Source: Pseudarthrobacter chlorophenolicus (GTDB taxonomy: Bacteria; Actinomycetota; Actinomycetes; Actinomycetales; Micrococcaceae). Taken from it: DNA of 64,000 nt. Position numbers and translations under genes: made by a program. The notes under the pieces were generated by a model, which had not been told where the DNA came from, did not search any database, and was given only the letters and a program-made list of their open reading frames with translations. The DNA is taken from the NCBI RefSeq assembly GCF_000962805.1, contig NZ_JZTW01000005.1:156110-220109 (forward strand). The letters are read 5' to 3'. Below, piece after piece: positions 9,565 through 19,731 of the stretch (position 1 is its first letter; each line of letters begins with the position of its first letter).

Positions 9565-10758
9565 TCAGGCCTCTGTGTAGGGGAGGAAAGCCGAGACCAG
9601 GAAGCCCCCGCCCGCGGCCGGTCCGGCCACCAACGAACCATCGTAGAGGCTGATCCGCTCCCGCATTCCGCGCAGGCCGTTGCCGCCGTGTTCCGAGGCT
9701 TCGCCGGCGTGGTCTGCGGAGGCGCCCCGGCCGTCGTCGTACACCTCGATCTGCAGCCCCCGCTGCTGCCACCTGAGGGCGGCGCTGGCGCTGGCCCTGG
9801 GCCCGGCATGTTTGAGCACGTTGGTGAGTGCCTCCTGAAGTACGCGGTAGGCGGTGAGCTCAGCACCCGGTGGAAGGCCCCGGCGCGGGGAGCCCTGCTG
9901 TTCAAAGTCCAAGGGAAGCCCGGCCGCCCGGAAACCGAGGAACAGCTCATCCACGTCCGACAGCCCGGGCAGTGGGCGGGTGGTGGCCTCGTCGCCGTGC
10001 CGCAGCACGCCCAGCAGGCGACGCATTTCCGCCAGTGAGGTCCGCGCCGTGGCGGCGACGGTGGCCAGTGTTTCGGTGGCGACCGAAGGGTTGGCTGCCG
10101 CGGCGTACCGGGCGCCGTCGGACTGGGTGATGATCACGGACAGGGAGTGGGCCACGATGTCGTGCATTTCCCGGGCGATGTGGGCGCGTTCATCGGCGGC
10201 GGCCAGGGACCGTTCCTGCTGTTGTTCGATTTCGAGCCTGCGGGCGCGGTCCGACAGGGTCTGGAGTTGCTGGCGCCGCACCCGGGTCAGGTCGCCCAGG
10301 GTCCAGCTGAACAGGACCAGCATCCAGATCAGCACCGTATACACCGCGCTGATCGTCAGGCCAAGGACCCCGGTTTCGGCGGTGCTGCTGAGGTTGCGGC
10401 TGGTCAGGAGCACCCCGCCCAGCAGGCCGAGGCCGAGCACGGAGCGGCTGGCCCAGGCGGGACCGTAGGCGGCAACTGCATAGATGACCAGCGGAACGGC
10501 CACCAGGCCTGCGAGCGGTTCGAGGCCGGCAGCCCACAAGACCAGGCACGCCAGCACAATCGCGGCTGCCGCGTGCACCGGGCGGGTGCGCCGCCACGCC
10601 AGTGGCACCACCAGTGCGCTGGACAGGAGGAAATGGCCTGGCCTGTCGGCGAGGAGATATACCGGGCCGCAGAACAAGAGGACTGCGAGCATGAGCGCCA
10701 GGTCCACCCGAAAGGTGTTGACCCGGAGCCACTGATAGAGCTTGTGCCGTCTTTCCAC
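9565..10758 (-). CDS. Sensor histidine kinase (HisKA_3 family)
   Basis: This 397-residue kinase has several hydrophobic helices in residues 20-152 with almost no extracytoplasmic loop, so it may sense a membrane event or a partner transporter. A coiled stretch (about 155-190) leads to the phosphoacceptor His199 in REMHDIVAHS, then an HATPase domain with NVLKHAG and GNGLRGMRERI. GTG 10758 is preceded by TAGAGT and 6 bases, suggesting a leaderless mRNA. It forms an operon with the response regulator and precedes the ABC pair. Intramembrane-sensing kinases often work with such transporters; that link is inferred here. Confidence 0.9.
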   Translation of the reverse strand: MERRHKLYQWLRVNTFRVDLALMLAVLLFCGPVYLLADRPGHFLLSSALVVPLAWRRTRPVHAAAAIVLACLVLWAAGLEPLAGLVAVPLVIYAVAAYGPAWASRSVLGLGLLGGVLLTSRNLSSTAETGVLGLTISAVYTVLIWMLVLFSWTLGDLTRVRRQQLQTLSDRARRLEIEQQQERSLAAADERAHIAREMHDIVAHSLSVIITQSDGARYAAAANPSVATETLATVAATARTSLAEMRRLLGVLRHGDEATTRPLPGLSDVDELFLGFRAAGLPLDFEQQGSPRRGLPPGAELTAYRVLQEALTNVLKHAGPRASASAALRWQQRGLQIEVYDDGRGASADHAGEASEHGGNGLRGMRERISLYDGSLVAGPAAGGGFLVSAFLPYTEA

Positions 10759-10764
10759 CCGGGA

Positions 10765-10770
10765 ACTCTA
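10765..10770 (-). promoter_or_regulatory. Candidate -10 of a leaderless promoter for the histidine kinase gene
   Basis: TAGAGT on the minus strand lies 6 bases before GTG 10758, giving the same geometry as other leaderless starts in the window. No clear -35 is seen. Confidence 0.45.
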
Positions 10771-10790
10771 TGCTGTTGGGGGCGCTGCCG

Positions 10791-10809
10791 GCCTCATACC
10801 GGAGACTGA
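10791..10809. promoter_or_regulatory. Candidate response-regulator site, copy 2
   Basis: GCCTCATACCGGAGACTGA shares 16 of 19 bases with the copy at 8797-8815 and has the same orientation relative to its gene. It is centred about 43 bases upstream of the kinase start, a common activator position, which suggests autoregulation. Its right arm is less symmetric than in copy 1. Confidence 0.45.
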
Positions 10810-10874
10810 TCTCCGCGTTCCGTATCCCCGGCAGCGGCATCCAAGGCGCTGCCACGTCTGAATAGTGAGACAGG

Positions 10875-10905
10875 TTGACCAGCATATGGATGTTTTGGCT
10901 ACCCT
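10875..10905 (+). promoter_or_regulatory. Candidate leaderless leuB promoter
   Basis: TTGACC (10875-10880), a 19-base spacer and TACCCT (10900-10905) precede ATG 10912 by 6 bases. No Shine-Dalgarno sequence is present, so transcription probably starts at the start codon. Confidence 0.5.
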
Positions 10906-10911
10906 GAAAAT

Positions 10912-11964
10912 ATGAGCGCATCCTCCATTGACCTTGCAGTAATTCCCGGCGACGGCATCGGCCCGGAAGTCATAGCCGAGGCAGTCAAAGTGCTGGAAAA
11001 GGCTGTGGCAGCGGAGGGAGTGGAGCTCAAGCAGACCCACTACAAGCTCGGCGCCGAGCACTGGCTCGCCACCGGCGAGACCCTGCCGGACGAGGTCCTT
11101 GCGGACCTGAGGACCCGGGATGCCATCCTGTTCGGCGCCGTCGGCGCAGCGCCCGGCGACACCCGCATCCCGTCCGGCATCATTGAGCGCGAGATGCTCC
11201 TGAAGCTGCGCTTCAGCCTCGACCACTACGTCAACCTGCGCCCCTCAAGGCTGTACGGAACCGTCGGCAGCCCCCTCGCCAACCCAGGCACCATTGATTT
11301 CATCGTGGTCCGCGAAGGAACCGAGGGCCCTTATGTGGGCAACGGCGGCAGCCTGCGCGCCGGCACCCCGCATGAGGTAGCCACCGAGGTGTCCCTGAAC
11401 ACTGCCCACGGCGTGGAGCGCGTGGTCCGCGATGCCTTCCGCCGCGCCAGCGCCCGCGAACGCAAGCACGTCACCCTGGTCCACAAGCACAACGTCCTGG
11501 TCTTCGCAGGGCACCTCTGGAAGCGGACCGTCGAGGCCGTGGCCAAGGAGTTCCCCGAGGTCACCCACGACTACCTGCACGTGGACGCCGCCACCATCTT
11601 CATGGTCACCGACCCGTCCCGCTTCGACGTCATCGTCACCGACAACCTGTTCGGCGACATCCTCACGGACCTGGCTGCCGCCATCACGGGCGGCATCGGG
11701 CTGGCCGCCAGCGGGAACATCAACATGGACCGGACTGCGCCCTCCATGTTCGAGCCCGTCCATGGTTCCGCGCCGGACATCGCTGGCCAGGGCAAGGCCG
11801 ATCCGACGGCGGCCATCCTCTCCGCCGCACTCCTGCTGGACCACCTCGGCTATGCCGACGCGGCCCGGAAGATCGAAGCGGCGGTAGTGGCCGACGTCGA
11901 AAAGCGCGACGGCACCACCCGCAGCACCACCGCGGTTGGCGACGCCATCGCCGCAGGACTCTGA
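10912..11964 (+). CDS. leuB: 3-isopropylmalate dehydrogenase
   Basis: LeuB oxidises and decarboxylates 3-isopropylmalate to 4-methyl-2-oxopentanoate with NAD+, the third committed step of leucine synthesis. The 350-residue length fits the family. The isocitrate/isopropylmalate dehydrogenase signature is visible ([19 protein letters not shown], in the C-terminal half), as is the early GDGIGPEV motif. ilvE follows about 100 bases downstream, so the last two steps of leucine synthesis are encoded side by side. leuCD lies about 14 kb away at 26.3 kb. The start lacks a Shine-Dalgarno sequence and appears leaderless. Confidence 0.96.
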   Translation: MSASSIDLAVIPGDGIGPEVIAEAVKVLEKAVAAEGVELKQTHYKLGAEHWLATGETLPDEVLADLRTRDAILFGAVGAAPGDTRIPSGIIEREMLLKLRFSLDHYVNLRPSRLYGTVGSPLANPGTIDFIVVREGTEGPYVGNGGSLRAGTPHEVATEVSLNTAHGVERVVRDAFRRASARERKHVTLVHKHNVLVFAGHLWKRTVEAVAKEFPEVTHDYLHVDAATIFMVTDPSRFDVIVTDNLFGDILTDLAAAITGGIGLAASGNINMDRTAPSMFEPVHGSAPDIAGQGKADPTAAILSAALLLDHLGYADAARKIEAAVVADVEKRDGTTRSTTAVGDAIAAGL

Positions 11965-12067
11965 CCCGCGCCGGAGCCACCGGCATCGGGCGTAAGCTTG
12001 TCTCGAATTACCAAATGCCGCCACCTTCGTTCAGCGCTGAACCCCGGCGGCCGATCGTGGAGGAACC

Positions 12068-13180
12068 ATGACCCAGACTGCCCATGGCGTCGAATTCAGC
12101 CTGCAGCCTTCGGCGAACCCGAAGACCGCAGAACAGCGTGAAGCCATCCTGGCGAACCCGGGATTCGGCAACTACTTCACCGACCACACCGCCGTCGTCG
12201 ACTACAGCGTGGACGCGGACGGCAATGGCGGCTGGCACGACCCCCGGGTCGAAGCCTACGGACCGATCGTCCTGGATCCCTCTGCAGCCGTCTTCCATTA
12301 CGGCCAGGAGATCTTCGAAGGGCTGAAGGCCTACCGCCACGCAGACGGTTCCGTCTGGACGTTCCGGCCGGAGGCCAACGCGGCCCGGCTGAACAAGTCT
12401 GCACGCCGGCTTGCCCTGCCCGAGCTGCCCGTGGAGTATTTCCTCGGCGCCATCCGCGAGCTTGTGGCCGCGGACAAGGACTGGGTTCCCAACGGTGACG
12501 GCGAGGCCCTGTACCTGCGGCCGTTCATGATCGCCACCGAGGCGTTCCTCGGCGTCCGCGCCGCACGCGAAGTCTCCTTCCGGGTCATCGCTTCGCCTGC
12601 CGGCAACTACTTCGGCGGCGAGCTCAAGCCGGTCTCCATCTGGATCTCGCGCGAATACGCCCGTGCGGGCCGCGGCGGAACGGGGGACGCGAAGTGCGGC
12701 GGCAACTACGCCGCGTCCCTGATCGCCCAGCAGGAAGCGGAAGCCAACGGCTGCAAGCAGGTCCTCTTCCTCGACCACTTCAACGACGACGCCGTGGAAG
12801 AACTCGGCGGCATGAATGTCTTCTTCGTCATGAAGGACGGCTCCCTGGTCACGCCCGCCCTGACCGGCACCATCCTCGAAGGCGTCACCCGGATGTCCGT
12901 CATGCAGGTAGCCAAGGACATGGGACGGGATGTCACCGAACGCAAGATCACCCTTGATGAATGGCGCGACGGCGTTGCCTCCGGTGAGATCACTGAGGTC
13001 TTTGCCTGCGGTACGGCGGCCGTCATCACCCCCATCGGGGTCCTCAAGGACGCCACGGAATTCATCGGCTCGGAGGACGCCAAGGCCGGCGAAACCACCA
13101 TGGCCATCAGGGAGAAGCTGCTGGGCATCCAGACCGGCACCGTTCCGGACACCCACGGCTGGCTGACCCGCCTCGCCTGA
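12068..13180 (+). CDS. ilvE: Branched-chain amino acid aminotransferase
   Basis: This class IV PLP-dependent aminotransferase transfers the amino group of glutamate to the 2-oxo acids of leucine, isoleucine and valine. At 370 residues it is the longer form usual in actinobacteria. The PLP lysine is Lys209 in [15 protein letters not shown] 12068 has an excellent GGAGGAA Shine-Dalgarno 3-4 bases upstream. A possible -10 TAAGCT (11992-11997) suggests its own promoter besides read-through from leuB. Confidence 0.96.
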   Translation: MTQTAHGVEFSLQPSANPKTAEQREAILANPGFGNYFTDHTAVVDYSVDADGNGGWHDPRVEAYGPIVLDPSAAVFHYGQEIFEGLKAYRHADGSVWTFRPEANAARLNKSARRLALPELPVEYFLGAIRELVAADKDWVPNGDGEALYLRPFMIATEAFLGVRAAREVSFRVIASPAGNYFGGELKPVSIWISREYARAGRGGTGDAKCGGNYAASLIAQQEAEANGCKQVLFLDHFNDDAVEELGGMNVFFVMKDGSLVTPALTGTILEGVTRMSVMQVAKDMGRDVTERKITLDEWRDGVASGEITEVFACGTAAVITPIGVLKDATEFIGSEDAKAGETTMAIREKLLGIQTGTVPDTHGWLTRLA

Positions 13181-13204
13181 GCGGCCTGACAGGTTAGAAA
13201 TGCA

Positions 13205-13245
13205 CGACGGCGCCTGCCGGACTTCGGTCCAGACAGGCGCCGTCG
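13205..13245. terminator. Hairpin downstream of ilvE
   Basis: CGACGGCGCCTG (13205-13216) pairs perfectly with CAGGCGCCGTCG (13234-13245), with an inner GGAC-TTCG-GTCC tetraloop hairpin. There is no T-run, but the position between convergent genes fits a terminator for ilvE. Confidence 0.6.
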
Positions 13246-13365
13246 GCGGTTAACCCGCGGCGCCGGTCCTGGGCTTGTTGGCGTATCAGGACGGTCGGGG
13301 ACGGGTTTCGCGAAGAAGCTTCGGTACGGTGCGCGCTTGGGTTGTCACAAGGCGTACGACGGCGG

Positions 13366-13959
13366 TCAGCGCCGGGCTGCCTTGCGGGCCGCGTTCTTTT
13401 GGGCTTTGCGGGAGACGGGCTTCAGGGCCTTCCGTGCGGCCTCTTCAGCCAGAGTCTGCTGGCGCCGGGCGTCAATGATGTCGTTGAACAGCGACGAGGC
13501 GAAGACGCCGCCGTCCTGCGCAAACACCTCATAGGGATAACCCTCGAAGGCCGCGGGGACGGTCCCGGCGGTGAACGGTTGCCCTCCCGCTGCCCTTGCA
13601 GCTGCGTCACCCAGCGCCCAGGTGCGGGTCAGGTGCCGGGTAAGGTTTTCACCGGCAAAAGCCGCGGCGTCGCCGGACACAGCGGCACGCTTCAGCAGTT
13701 CCTCAAGTTCGCCGGCCAGGATCCCGGCCGCCTGTGCGTCTGCTTCCTCGGGTCCGGCGAGTTCCGCCGCGGCGGCATCCACTGCTTCACTCCAGTCAGT
13801 CGTCCCGCGGAACGTCTTCCACGTGGGAAACCAGACCACGGTGCCCGCCGCGTGGTTATGGATGTGCAGGAGCCCGGTGCTCTTCTCCGTGGAGGAGTGG
13901 TCGTGGCCGTCCGCTTCAGCGTTGGCGATGAGCTCTGCAAGGGTGGGTGCGCTGGTCAT
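13366..13959 (-). CDS. Hypothetical protein with basic C-terminus
   Basis: I do not recognise this protein of about 197 residues. It is soluble, with no signal peptide or membrane helix. The middle is Ala/Glu-rich and probably helical, and the last 25 residues are rich in Lys and Arg (RKAQKNAARKAARR), which could bind nucleic acid. I prefer ATG 13959, with AGGAAAG upstream; an in-frame GTG at 13998 would add 13 residues. It is convergent with ilvE and divergent from the hydrolase gene at 14094. G+C-rich codon use supports a real gene. Confidence 0.7.
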   Translation of the reverse strand: MTSAPTLAELIANAEADGHDHSSTEKSTGLLHIHNHAAGTVVWFPTWKTFRGTTDWSEAVDAAAAELAGPEEADAQAAGILAGELEELLKRAAVSGDAAAFAGENLTRHLTRTWALGDAAARAAGGQPFTAGTVPAAFEGYPYEVFAQDGGVFASSLFNDIIDARRQQTLAEEAARKALKPVSRKAQKNAARKAARR

Positions 13960-14093
13960 GGATGTATCCGGCTTTCCTGGTGGTGGGTGGGTCGTCACTT
14001 GTGGTCAACCCACCCGGGCGTTCGATCTATTCCGGCCAATGATCCGGCGCCGGTGGGCGGACAGCCCCGGTCCATCGGTGCAAGGATGGGGAA

Positions 14094-14921
14094 GTGACTC
14101 CCGATCCAGCCACCACCCTGCAGCGCAGTTCCGAACTGACCCGGTTCATCCTTGCCCCCAATCCCGGGCCCATGAGCCTGGACGGAACCAACTCCTATGT
14201 CCTTGCTGCGCCCGGAAGCCCCACCGTGGTGGTGGTGGATCCCGGGCCGGACCACGAAGCCCATCTGCTGGCGCTGGCGCGTGTGGCCGCCGTCGAACTC
14301 GTCCTCATCACCCACCGGCACGCCGACCACACGGCCGGTTCGTCGAAGCTGCACCAGCTGACCGGCGCCCCCGTCCGCGCCGCGGATCCCGCCCACTGCC
14401 ACGGCGGGGGAGTGCCGCTGCGGGACGGCGAGGTGGTCCGCGCCGGGGGGCTTGAGCTAAACGTCCTGGCCACCCCGGGGCATACCTCCGACTCGGTCTG
14501 CTTCCACCTGCCCGGCGACGGGCCGGAAGGGTCCGTCCTGACGGGGGACACCATCCTGGGCAGGGGAACCACCATGCTGGATTTTCCCGATGGGACGCTG
14601 GGGGACTACCTGGCCACCCTGGACCGGCTTGAGGCCTTGGGTCCGGCCACGGTCATGCCGGCGCACGGGCCCGTCCTGCCCTCGCTGGCAGAGGTTGTCC
14701 GCGGCTACCGGACGCACCGCCATGAACGCCTGGCGCAGATCCGCGAAACCCTGGACCGGCTGGGCCGGGACGCGTCCGTCCGTGACGTGGCGGACGCCGT
14801 CTATTCCGACGTCGGACCCTCCGTCAGGCGGGCCGCCGAGATGTCAGTGGCCGCGCAGCTGCACTACCTGCTGGAGGGGCCCGGCAATGCGGGCGCCCAG
14901 CGGGGAAACGGTAGGGTATGA
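14094..14921 (+). CDS. Metallo-beta-lactamase-fold hydrolase
   Basis: This is a 275-residue MBL-fold metallohydrolase, probably dizinc. The metal motif is THRHADH, with a later His in ATPGHTSDS, an Asp in TGDTILG and a His in MPAHGP. It resembles the glyoxalase II/LACTB2-like group annotated as MBL-fold hydrolases, with a C-terminal winged-helix-like tail. The substrate is unknown. The start is GTG 14094 with a purine-rich AAGGATGGGGAA upstream. The FAH-family gene starts 3 bases after its stop. Confidence 0.85.
   Translation: MTPDPATTLQRSSELTRFILAPNPGPMSLDGTNSYVLAAPGSPTVVVVDPGPDHEAHLLALARVAAVELVLITHRHADHTAGSSKLHQLTGAPVRAADPAHCHGGGVPLRDGEVVRAGGLELNVLATPGHTSDSVCFHLPGDGPEGSVLTGDTILGRGTTMLDFPDGTLGDYLATLDRLEALGPATVMPAHGPVLPSLAEVVRGYRTHRHERLAQIRETLDRLGRDASVRDVADAVYSDVGPSVRRAAEMSVAAQLHYLLEGPGNAGAQRGNGRV
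14912..14917 (+). promoter_or_regulatory. Candidate -10 of a leaderless promoter for the FAH gene
   Basis: TAGGGT lies 7 bases before ATG 14925, inside the end of the preceding gene. No Shine-Dalgarno sequence is present. Confidence 0.4.
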
Positions 14922-14924
14922 ACC

Positions 14925-15701
14925 ATGCGTATTGCGAGGTTTGTTGTCGATTCCGATCCCCTGTACGGCGTTGTTGAAGGTGACGCCGGCAGCGAGGAGA
15001 TTACTGTCATCCAGGGTGACCCGTTCTTCAATGGCGTGGAGCGCACGTCGGTCCGCCACAAGCTGGAGGACGTCCGGCTGCTGGCCCCGATCATCCCGCG
15101 CAGCAAGGTGATCGGCGTCGGCCGGAACTTCGTTGAGCACGCCCACGAGCTCGGCAACGATGTGCCGGCCCAGCCGCTGCTGTTCCTGAAGCCGAACACT
15201 GCCGTCGTCGGCCCGAACGATCCCGTGGTGCTGCCGGAGTTCTCCGAGGAAATCTCCTTTGAGGCCGAGCTGTGCGTGGTCATCGGCCGGATCTGCAAAG
15301 ACGTTCCCGAGGACCGCGTGGACGACGTCATCTTCGGCTACACCTGCGGCAACGACCTTACGGCCCGCGACGTCCAGAAGACCGACCTGCAGTGGACCCG
15401 TGCCAAGGGGTTCGATACCTCGGCGCCGCTTGGCCCATGGATCGAAACGGAGCTGGACACCGAGGACCTGCACATCCAGGGCAGGCTCAACGGCGAATTA
15501 CGCCAGGACGGCAACACCAACCAGATGATCCGCGGCGTCCGGGAACTGGTGTCCATCGTGTCCCAGGCGTTCACCCTGCTGCCCGGTGACGTCATCATGA
15601 CCGGCACTCCCGCCGGCGTCGGCCTGGTCACCGCCGGAGACCGGTATGAAGTGGAAATCGAAGGCATCGGCCGGCTGTCCAACCCAATCGTCCGCCGCTA
15701 A
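14925..15701 (+). CDS. Fumarylacetoacetate hydrolase (FAH) family protein
   Basis: This 258-residue protein has an FAH catalytic domain from about residue 60. Motifs include [10 protein letters not shown], the metal-binding [13 protein letters not shown], and [12 protein letters not shown]. The C-terminal MTGTPAGVG is typical of the family. Members hydrolyse or decarboxylate beta-diketo acids, for example acylpyruvates and oxaloacetate; acylpyruvase or oxaloacetate decarboxylase activity is plausible but not decided. It follows the MBL-fold gene closely and precedes gltX by 50 bases. Confidence 0.88.
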   Translation: MRIARFVVDSDPLYGVVEGDAGSEEITVIQGDPFFNGVERTSVRHKLEDVRLLAPIIPRSKVIGVGRNFVEHAHELGNDVPAQPLLFLKPNTAVVGPNDPVVLPEFSEEISFEAELCVVIGRICKDVPEDRVDDVIFGYTCGNDLTARDVQKTDLQWTRAKGFDTSAPLGPWIETELDTEDLHIQGRLNGELRQDGNTNQMIRGVRELVSIVSQAFTLLPGDVIMTGTPAGVGLVTAGDRYEVEIEGIGRLSNPIVRR

Positions 15702-15735
15702 GGGACAGACCGCGGTGGCGGCAGGCGCCAGACGG

Positions 15736-15741
15736 TAAAGT
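15736..15741 (+). promoter_or_regulatory. Candidate -10 for gltX
   Basis: TAAAGT lies 10 bases before ATG 15752, giving a predicted leader of only about 4 bases. No Shine-Dalgarno sequence is visible. Confidence 0.4.
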
Positions 15742-15751
15742 TGAAGCCACT

Positions 15752-17266
15752 ATGACTATCGCTTCTTCGTCGCCTGCTGCCTCCATCCCGCCTGTTACCG
15801 CGGAAACACCCGTCCGGGTCCGTTTCTGCCCCTCACCCACCGGCACTCCGCACGTGGGGCTGATCCGTACCGCACTCTTCAACTGGGCGTACGCACGGCA
15901 CACCAAGGGCACCCTGGTGTTCCGCATCGAGGACACCGACGCGGCGCGGGACAGCGAGGAGAGCTACCACCAGCTGCTGGACGCGCTGAAATGGCTCGGC
16001 ATCGACTGGGACGAGGGCGTCGAGGTGGGCGGCCCGCACGAACCCTACCGGCAGTCGCAGCGCAGCGACATCTATCAGGACGTCATCAAGCGGTTGCATG
16101 AGGGCGGCTTCATCTACGAGTCGTACTCCACGCCGGAGGAGATTGAGGCCCGCCACCGTGCCGCCGGCCGTGACCCCAAGCTCGGCTATGACGGGTACGA
16201 CCGGCACCTGACGGAGGAGCAGCTTGCCCAGTACCGCGCCGAGGGCCGCCAGGCCGTGCTCCGCCTCCGGATGCCCGACGAGGACCTGACCTTCACCGAC
16301 CTGGTCCGCGGCGACATCACCTTCAAGGCCGGGTCCGTGCCGGACTTTGCCGTGGTCCGGGCCAACGGCGCACCGCTCTACACGCTGGTGAACCCCGTGG
16401 ACGACGCCCTGATGGGCATCACCCATGTGCTTCGCGGCGAAGACCTGCTCAGCTCCACCCCGCGGCAGATTGCGCTCTACCGTGCGCTGTACGCCATCGG
16501 CGTGGCAGAGTACATGCCGGAGTTCGGCCACCTGCCCTACGTCATGGGCCAAGGCAACAAGAAGCTTTCCAAGCGTGATCCCGAGTCCAGCCTCTTCCTG
16601 CACCGCGAGCGGGGCTTCATCCCGGAGGGCCTGCTGAACTACCTGTCCCTGCTGGGCTGGTCACTCAGCGCCGACGAGGACATCTTCACCGTGGAGCAAC
16701 TGGTGGAGAACTTCGACATCCACGACGTCCTGGCCAACCCCGCACGCTTCGACCTGAAGAAGGCAGAAGCCATCAACGGCACGCATGTGCGGATGCTCGC
16801 CCCGGAGGATTTCCGGAACCGGGTGGCGCACTACCTGCGGGAAGCCGGACTGGTGGGGGAGATCCTGACCGACCGCGAAGAGGAGATCGTCACCGAGGCT
16901 GCGCCCCTGATCCAGGAGCGCATCACCCTGCTGGGCGAAGCTCCGGAGATGATCGCCTTCCTGTTCAAAGCTGATGAGGCCATTGACGTGGCCGACGACG
17001 CGCGCAAGGGCCTGCCGGAAAACCTGGCCGAAGTCCTGGACGCAGCGATCAGTGCCCTTGAGCCCATTGGTGAATGGAATCCGGAGACCATCCAGGCAGC
17101 CCTCAAACAGGCCCTTGTTGAGGACCTTGGACTGAAGCCGCGCCTGGCTTTCGGACCGGTCCGTACTGCCGTGTCCGGCCGCCGCATCTCGCCGCCGCTG
17201 TTCGAGTCCATGGTGATCCTGGGCAAGGAAGCGTCCCTGCGCAGGCTTCAGGCCTTCCGCGGCTGA
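15752..17266 (+). CDS. gltX: Glutamyl-tRNA synthetase
   Basis: This 504-residue class I synthetase charges tRNA-Glu in the cytoplasm. The HIGH-equivalent HVGL is at residues 34-37 and the KMSKS-equivalent KLSKR at 271-275. The C-terminal anticodon-binding domain is complete. In actinobacteria this enzyme usually also makes Glu-tRNA-Gln, which is then amidated by GatCAB; that is family knowledge. The stop overlaps the next start by one base (TGATG), so the HAD hydrolase gene is probably co-translated. Confidence 0.96.
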   Translation: MTIASSSPAASIPPVTAETPVRVRFCPSPTGTPHVGLIRTALFNWAYARHTKGTLVFRIEDTDAARDSEESYHQLLDALKWLGIDWDEGVEVGGPHEPYRQSQRSDIYQDVIKRLHEGGFIYESYSTPEEIEARHRAAGRDPKLGYDGYDRHLTEEQLAQYRAEGRQAVLRLRMPDEDLTFTDLVRGDITFKAGSVPDFAVVRANGAPLYTLVNPVDDALMGITHVLRGEDLLSSTPRQIALYRALYAIGVAEYMPEFGHLPYVMGQGNKKLSKRDPESSLFLHRERGFIPEGLLNYLSLLGWSLSADEDIFTVEQLVENFDIHDVLANPARFDLKKAEAINGTHVRMLAPEDFRNRVAHYLREAGLVGEILTDREEEIVTEAAPLIQERITLLGEAPEMIAFLFKADEAIDVADDARKGLPENLAEVLDAAISALEPIGEWNPETIQAALKQALVEDLGLKPRLAFGPVRTAVSGRRISPPLFESMVILGKEASLRRLQAFRG

Positions 17267-18012
17267 TGGTTGTGGCCAGTTCCGCTGCCGGCGGCATCCT
17301 GGCGGCCCGCGTGGGTACCGTCCGGGGCGTCCTGTTCGATATCGACGACACGCTCGTGGATCTCGAATACTCCATGACCACCGCATTGCGGGAGGTCAGC
17401 GAGCATCTCCTGCCCGGTCTCGACCAGTCCGGGTGGGAGCGGTTCGGCCGCATCTTCACGCATGAGACGACTCATTATTACGACCAGTACCTTGCGGGGG
17501 AGCTGACATTCAACGAGCAGCGCCTCCTGCGGGGCAGGGCTGCATTGGGACACTTCGGCATCGAACTGGCCGACGGCGAGGAGTCCCACCAGTGGCTGAC
17601 CGCCTACATCCAGAAGCAGCCGTCCTATGTGAAGCCGTTCCCGGACGTCCTGCCGCTGCTTGATGTCCTGGACGAAGCAGGGATCCCGTACGGGGCCGTG
17701 AGCAACAACGTCCACGACTACCAAAGGGCGAAACTGGACGGCGCCGGGCTGGAACGGGTGGCGCACCTCGTAGGCACGGACACTTTGGGGGTGGCCAAGC
17801 CCAATCCGGCGATCTACCTCGAAGGCGTCCGGCTCCTGGGTACGGCCCCCTCCGAAACCCTTTACGTGGGCGACAACAGGTTGCTCGATGCGGAGGGCTC
17901 GACGGCGGCCGGGCTGCAGGGGGTCTGGCTGAACCGGAACGCGGAAACCGCGGCGCATTTTTCAGGTGCCGCGGTTTCCACGCTGGCGGAATTGCTCCCG
18001 CTCTTCCACTAG
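17266..18012 (+). CDS. HAD-superfamily hydrolase
   Basis: This 248-residue hydrolase shows all HAD motifs: motif I LFDIDDTLVD with two Asp, motif II GAVSNN, motif III Lys in VAKPNP, and motif IV VGDNRLLDAEG. A helical cap lies between motifs I and II, as in subfamily IA phosphatases. The substrate is unknown; phosphoglycolate-like or nucleotide phosphatase activity is possible. ATG 17266 overlaps the gltX stop. Confidence 0.88.
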   Translation: MVVASSAAGGILAARVGTVRGVLFDIDDTLVDLEYSMTTALREVSEHLLPGLDQSGWERFGRIFTHETTHYYDQYLAGELTFNEQRLLRGRAALGHFGIELADGEESHQWLTAYIQKQPSYVKPFPDVLPLLDVLDEAGIPYGAVSNNVHDYQRAKLDGAGLERVAHLVGTDTLGVAKPNPAIYLEGVRLLGTAPSETLYVGDNRLLDAEGSTAAGLQGVWLNRNAETAAHFSGAAVSTLAELLPLFH

Positions 18013-18079
18013 GCGTCGTGCCCGTTCAGTGCCGCTGAACCGCTGTCGGCCAACCCGCCGTTGCTGAGCCCGCCACCGC

Positions 18080-19673
18080 TCAGTCCGTTCCCGGACGGGC
18101 GGCGCGGCGGCGAAGGACCATGAAGGCGGCGACGCCGGCGGCCAGCAGCAGCGCGATGAGCAGAAGCGCTGTCGCGGGACCGTTCAGCCATGACGACGGC
18201 GATACTGCCGCCACTTTGGCCTGCAGCTCTTCCGTACCGGCGGCAAGCTGTGAGTTCCCGTTGGCGAGGCTGCCGGCGCCCTCGGCCAGCCTGCCCGAAC
18301 CATCGTCCAGCTTGCCGTTGCCCTCGGCGAGCTTTCCTGTGCCCTCAGCCAGCTGGCTGCTGCCGGCCTGGAGCGTGCCTGCCCCGGCGCTTAGCTGCAC
18401 GGTGCCGTCGGCAAGGGCCTGCGCTCCGGCGAGGAGACCAGGGTTTGCCGGGTCTCCGTCGCCGTTGATCCCTGCCGTGAGTTTGGCGGTGCCGTCATGG
18501 AGGCTGTTGGCGGCATAGATCAGTCCCGGCTTCTCCGGGTCCCCGGGCACGCCGTCCATGCCGGTGCGGATCTTTGCCGTGCCGTCGGCAAGGAGTGAAG
18601 TGCCCAAGACAACACCAGGGTTTTGCGGGTCCGTGGAATTGAGCCGCTCCGCGAGGGTGGCAAAGCCTGCGGTGAGCCTGCCCGCACCGGCATTCAGCTC
18701 GTTGGCTCCCGCGGTGAGGGTGCTGGTTCCGGCCTTGAGCCTACCGGCGCCGTCGCTGAGTGCAGTGGCCCCGGAGTCGAGTTTGCCGGCACCGGTATTG
18801 AGCTGGGCTGCCCCCGAGTAGGCCCTCCGGCCGCCCTCGGCAAGCTTGGCGATCTTGTCCTTGAGCAGGCCGATAGGCACCAAGCCCTGGGGGCCACGCC
18901 GCAGACTCGAGCTGGTCAAGGCCCTGGCTGAGTGCAGCCAGCCCATCTCCCTTCGCGGGGTCGTTGCCCTCGCCAGGGTATCCCTCAAGCCGATCCGTCC
19001 CGGCCTTGAGCTGGGCTGTGCCATCCCGCAGTGCCGCCGCGCCGACGTTGAGGGTGCCAGCACCGGTGTCCAGCAGTCCTGCGCCGGTAGAGAGGCGGCC
19101 GGTTCCTGCCGCCAATTGCCCGGCGCCGTCCGCAAGGTTGTTCGGCGCGTTCCCGGCCGGCGTGGGAGTCAGGGCAGTGGAAAGCTCGACGGCACCTGCC
19201 TGAAGCCTTTTGGCGCCGTCATCGACCTGGTAGACACCCGGAACGAGCCTGTTGACCACGTCGTTTTGGAGCTTGGTGGTGCCTGCATGCAGTTTGTCCG
19301 CTCCGGGTGCCAACTTGTCCCGGACCCCGGAGTAGATCTCGCCCGCCCCGGACTGGAGGGCCACTGCGCCGGTGCTGAGTGCCTTTGTCCCGTCTTCTAC
19401 TTTGACGGAGCCGTCCCTGACCTGGACGGCGCCCGTGTTGGCCGCTCCGGCCCCATTGGCGAGCTGGCTGGAGCCATCCCTGAGTTGGGCCGCGCCGGCT
19501 GCTGCCCTGGCGGCGCCATCACTGAGCCGGGCTGCGCCGCCGGAGATCTGGCCGGTGAGGTAGGTGTAGAAGGCAAGGAGCAGGACAAGCAACAGGGATA
19601 ACGAGAAAATTGCAATGGATTGGGACCGGCTTTTGCGGCCGCTGGCCGCTATGGCTGCTGTACGGGTTGTCAA
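18080..19673 (-). pseudogene. Frameshifted membrane protein with X-X-X-Leu-X-X-Gly heptad repeats
   Basis: The N-terminal frame (19673 to about 18890) encodes a basic tail, a membrane helix near residues 20-42, and many repeats such as LSDGAAR and LRDGSSQ. The repeats continue to 18080 in another frame, ending in a second membrane helix and RRRA. The total span is 3n+1 bases. Removing one base from the five-G run at 18889-18893 joins the frames smoothly as LESAAWPQGLVPIG. The intact product would be about 530 residues, with a periplasm-side repeat domain between two helices, as in YhgE/Pip-like proteins. TTG 19673 has AGGAAG 6 bases upstream. It is either a real pseudogene or a homopolymer sequencing error. 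Confidence 0.8.
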
Positions 19674-19731
19674 CGCTGACTTCCTAACCCGCCTCCGGAC
19701 GACGCTGCCCGGCGGCGAAGACCAAGGTGAT

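Noticed and set aside
18009..18191. Gly/Ser-rich frame overlapping the end of the heptad-repeat gene
   Set aside because: It is out of frame with the repeat protein and explained by its composition; the TGA at 18080 gives a normal membrane-protein C-terminus.
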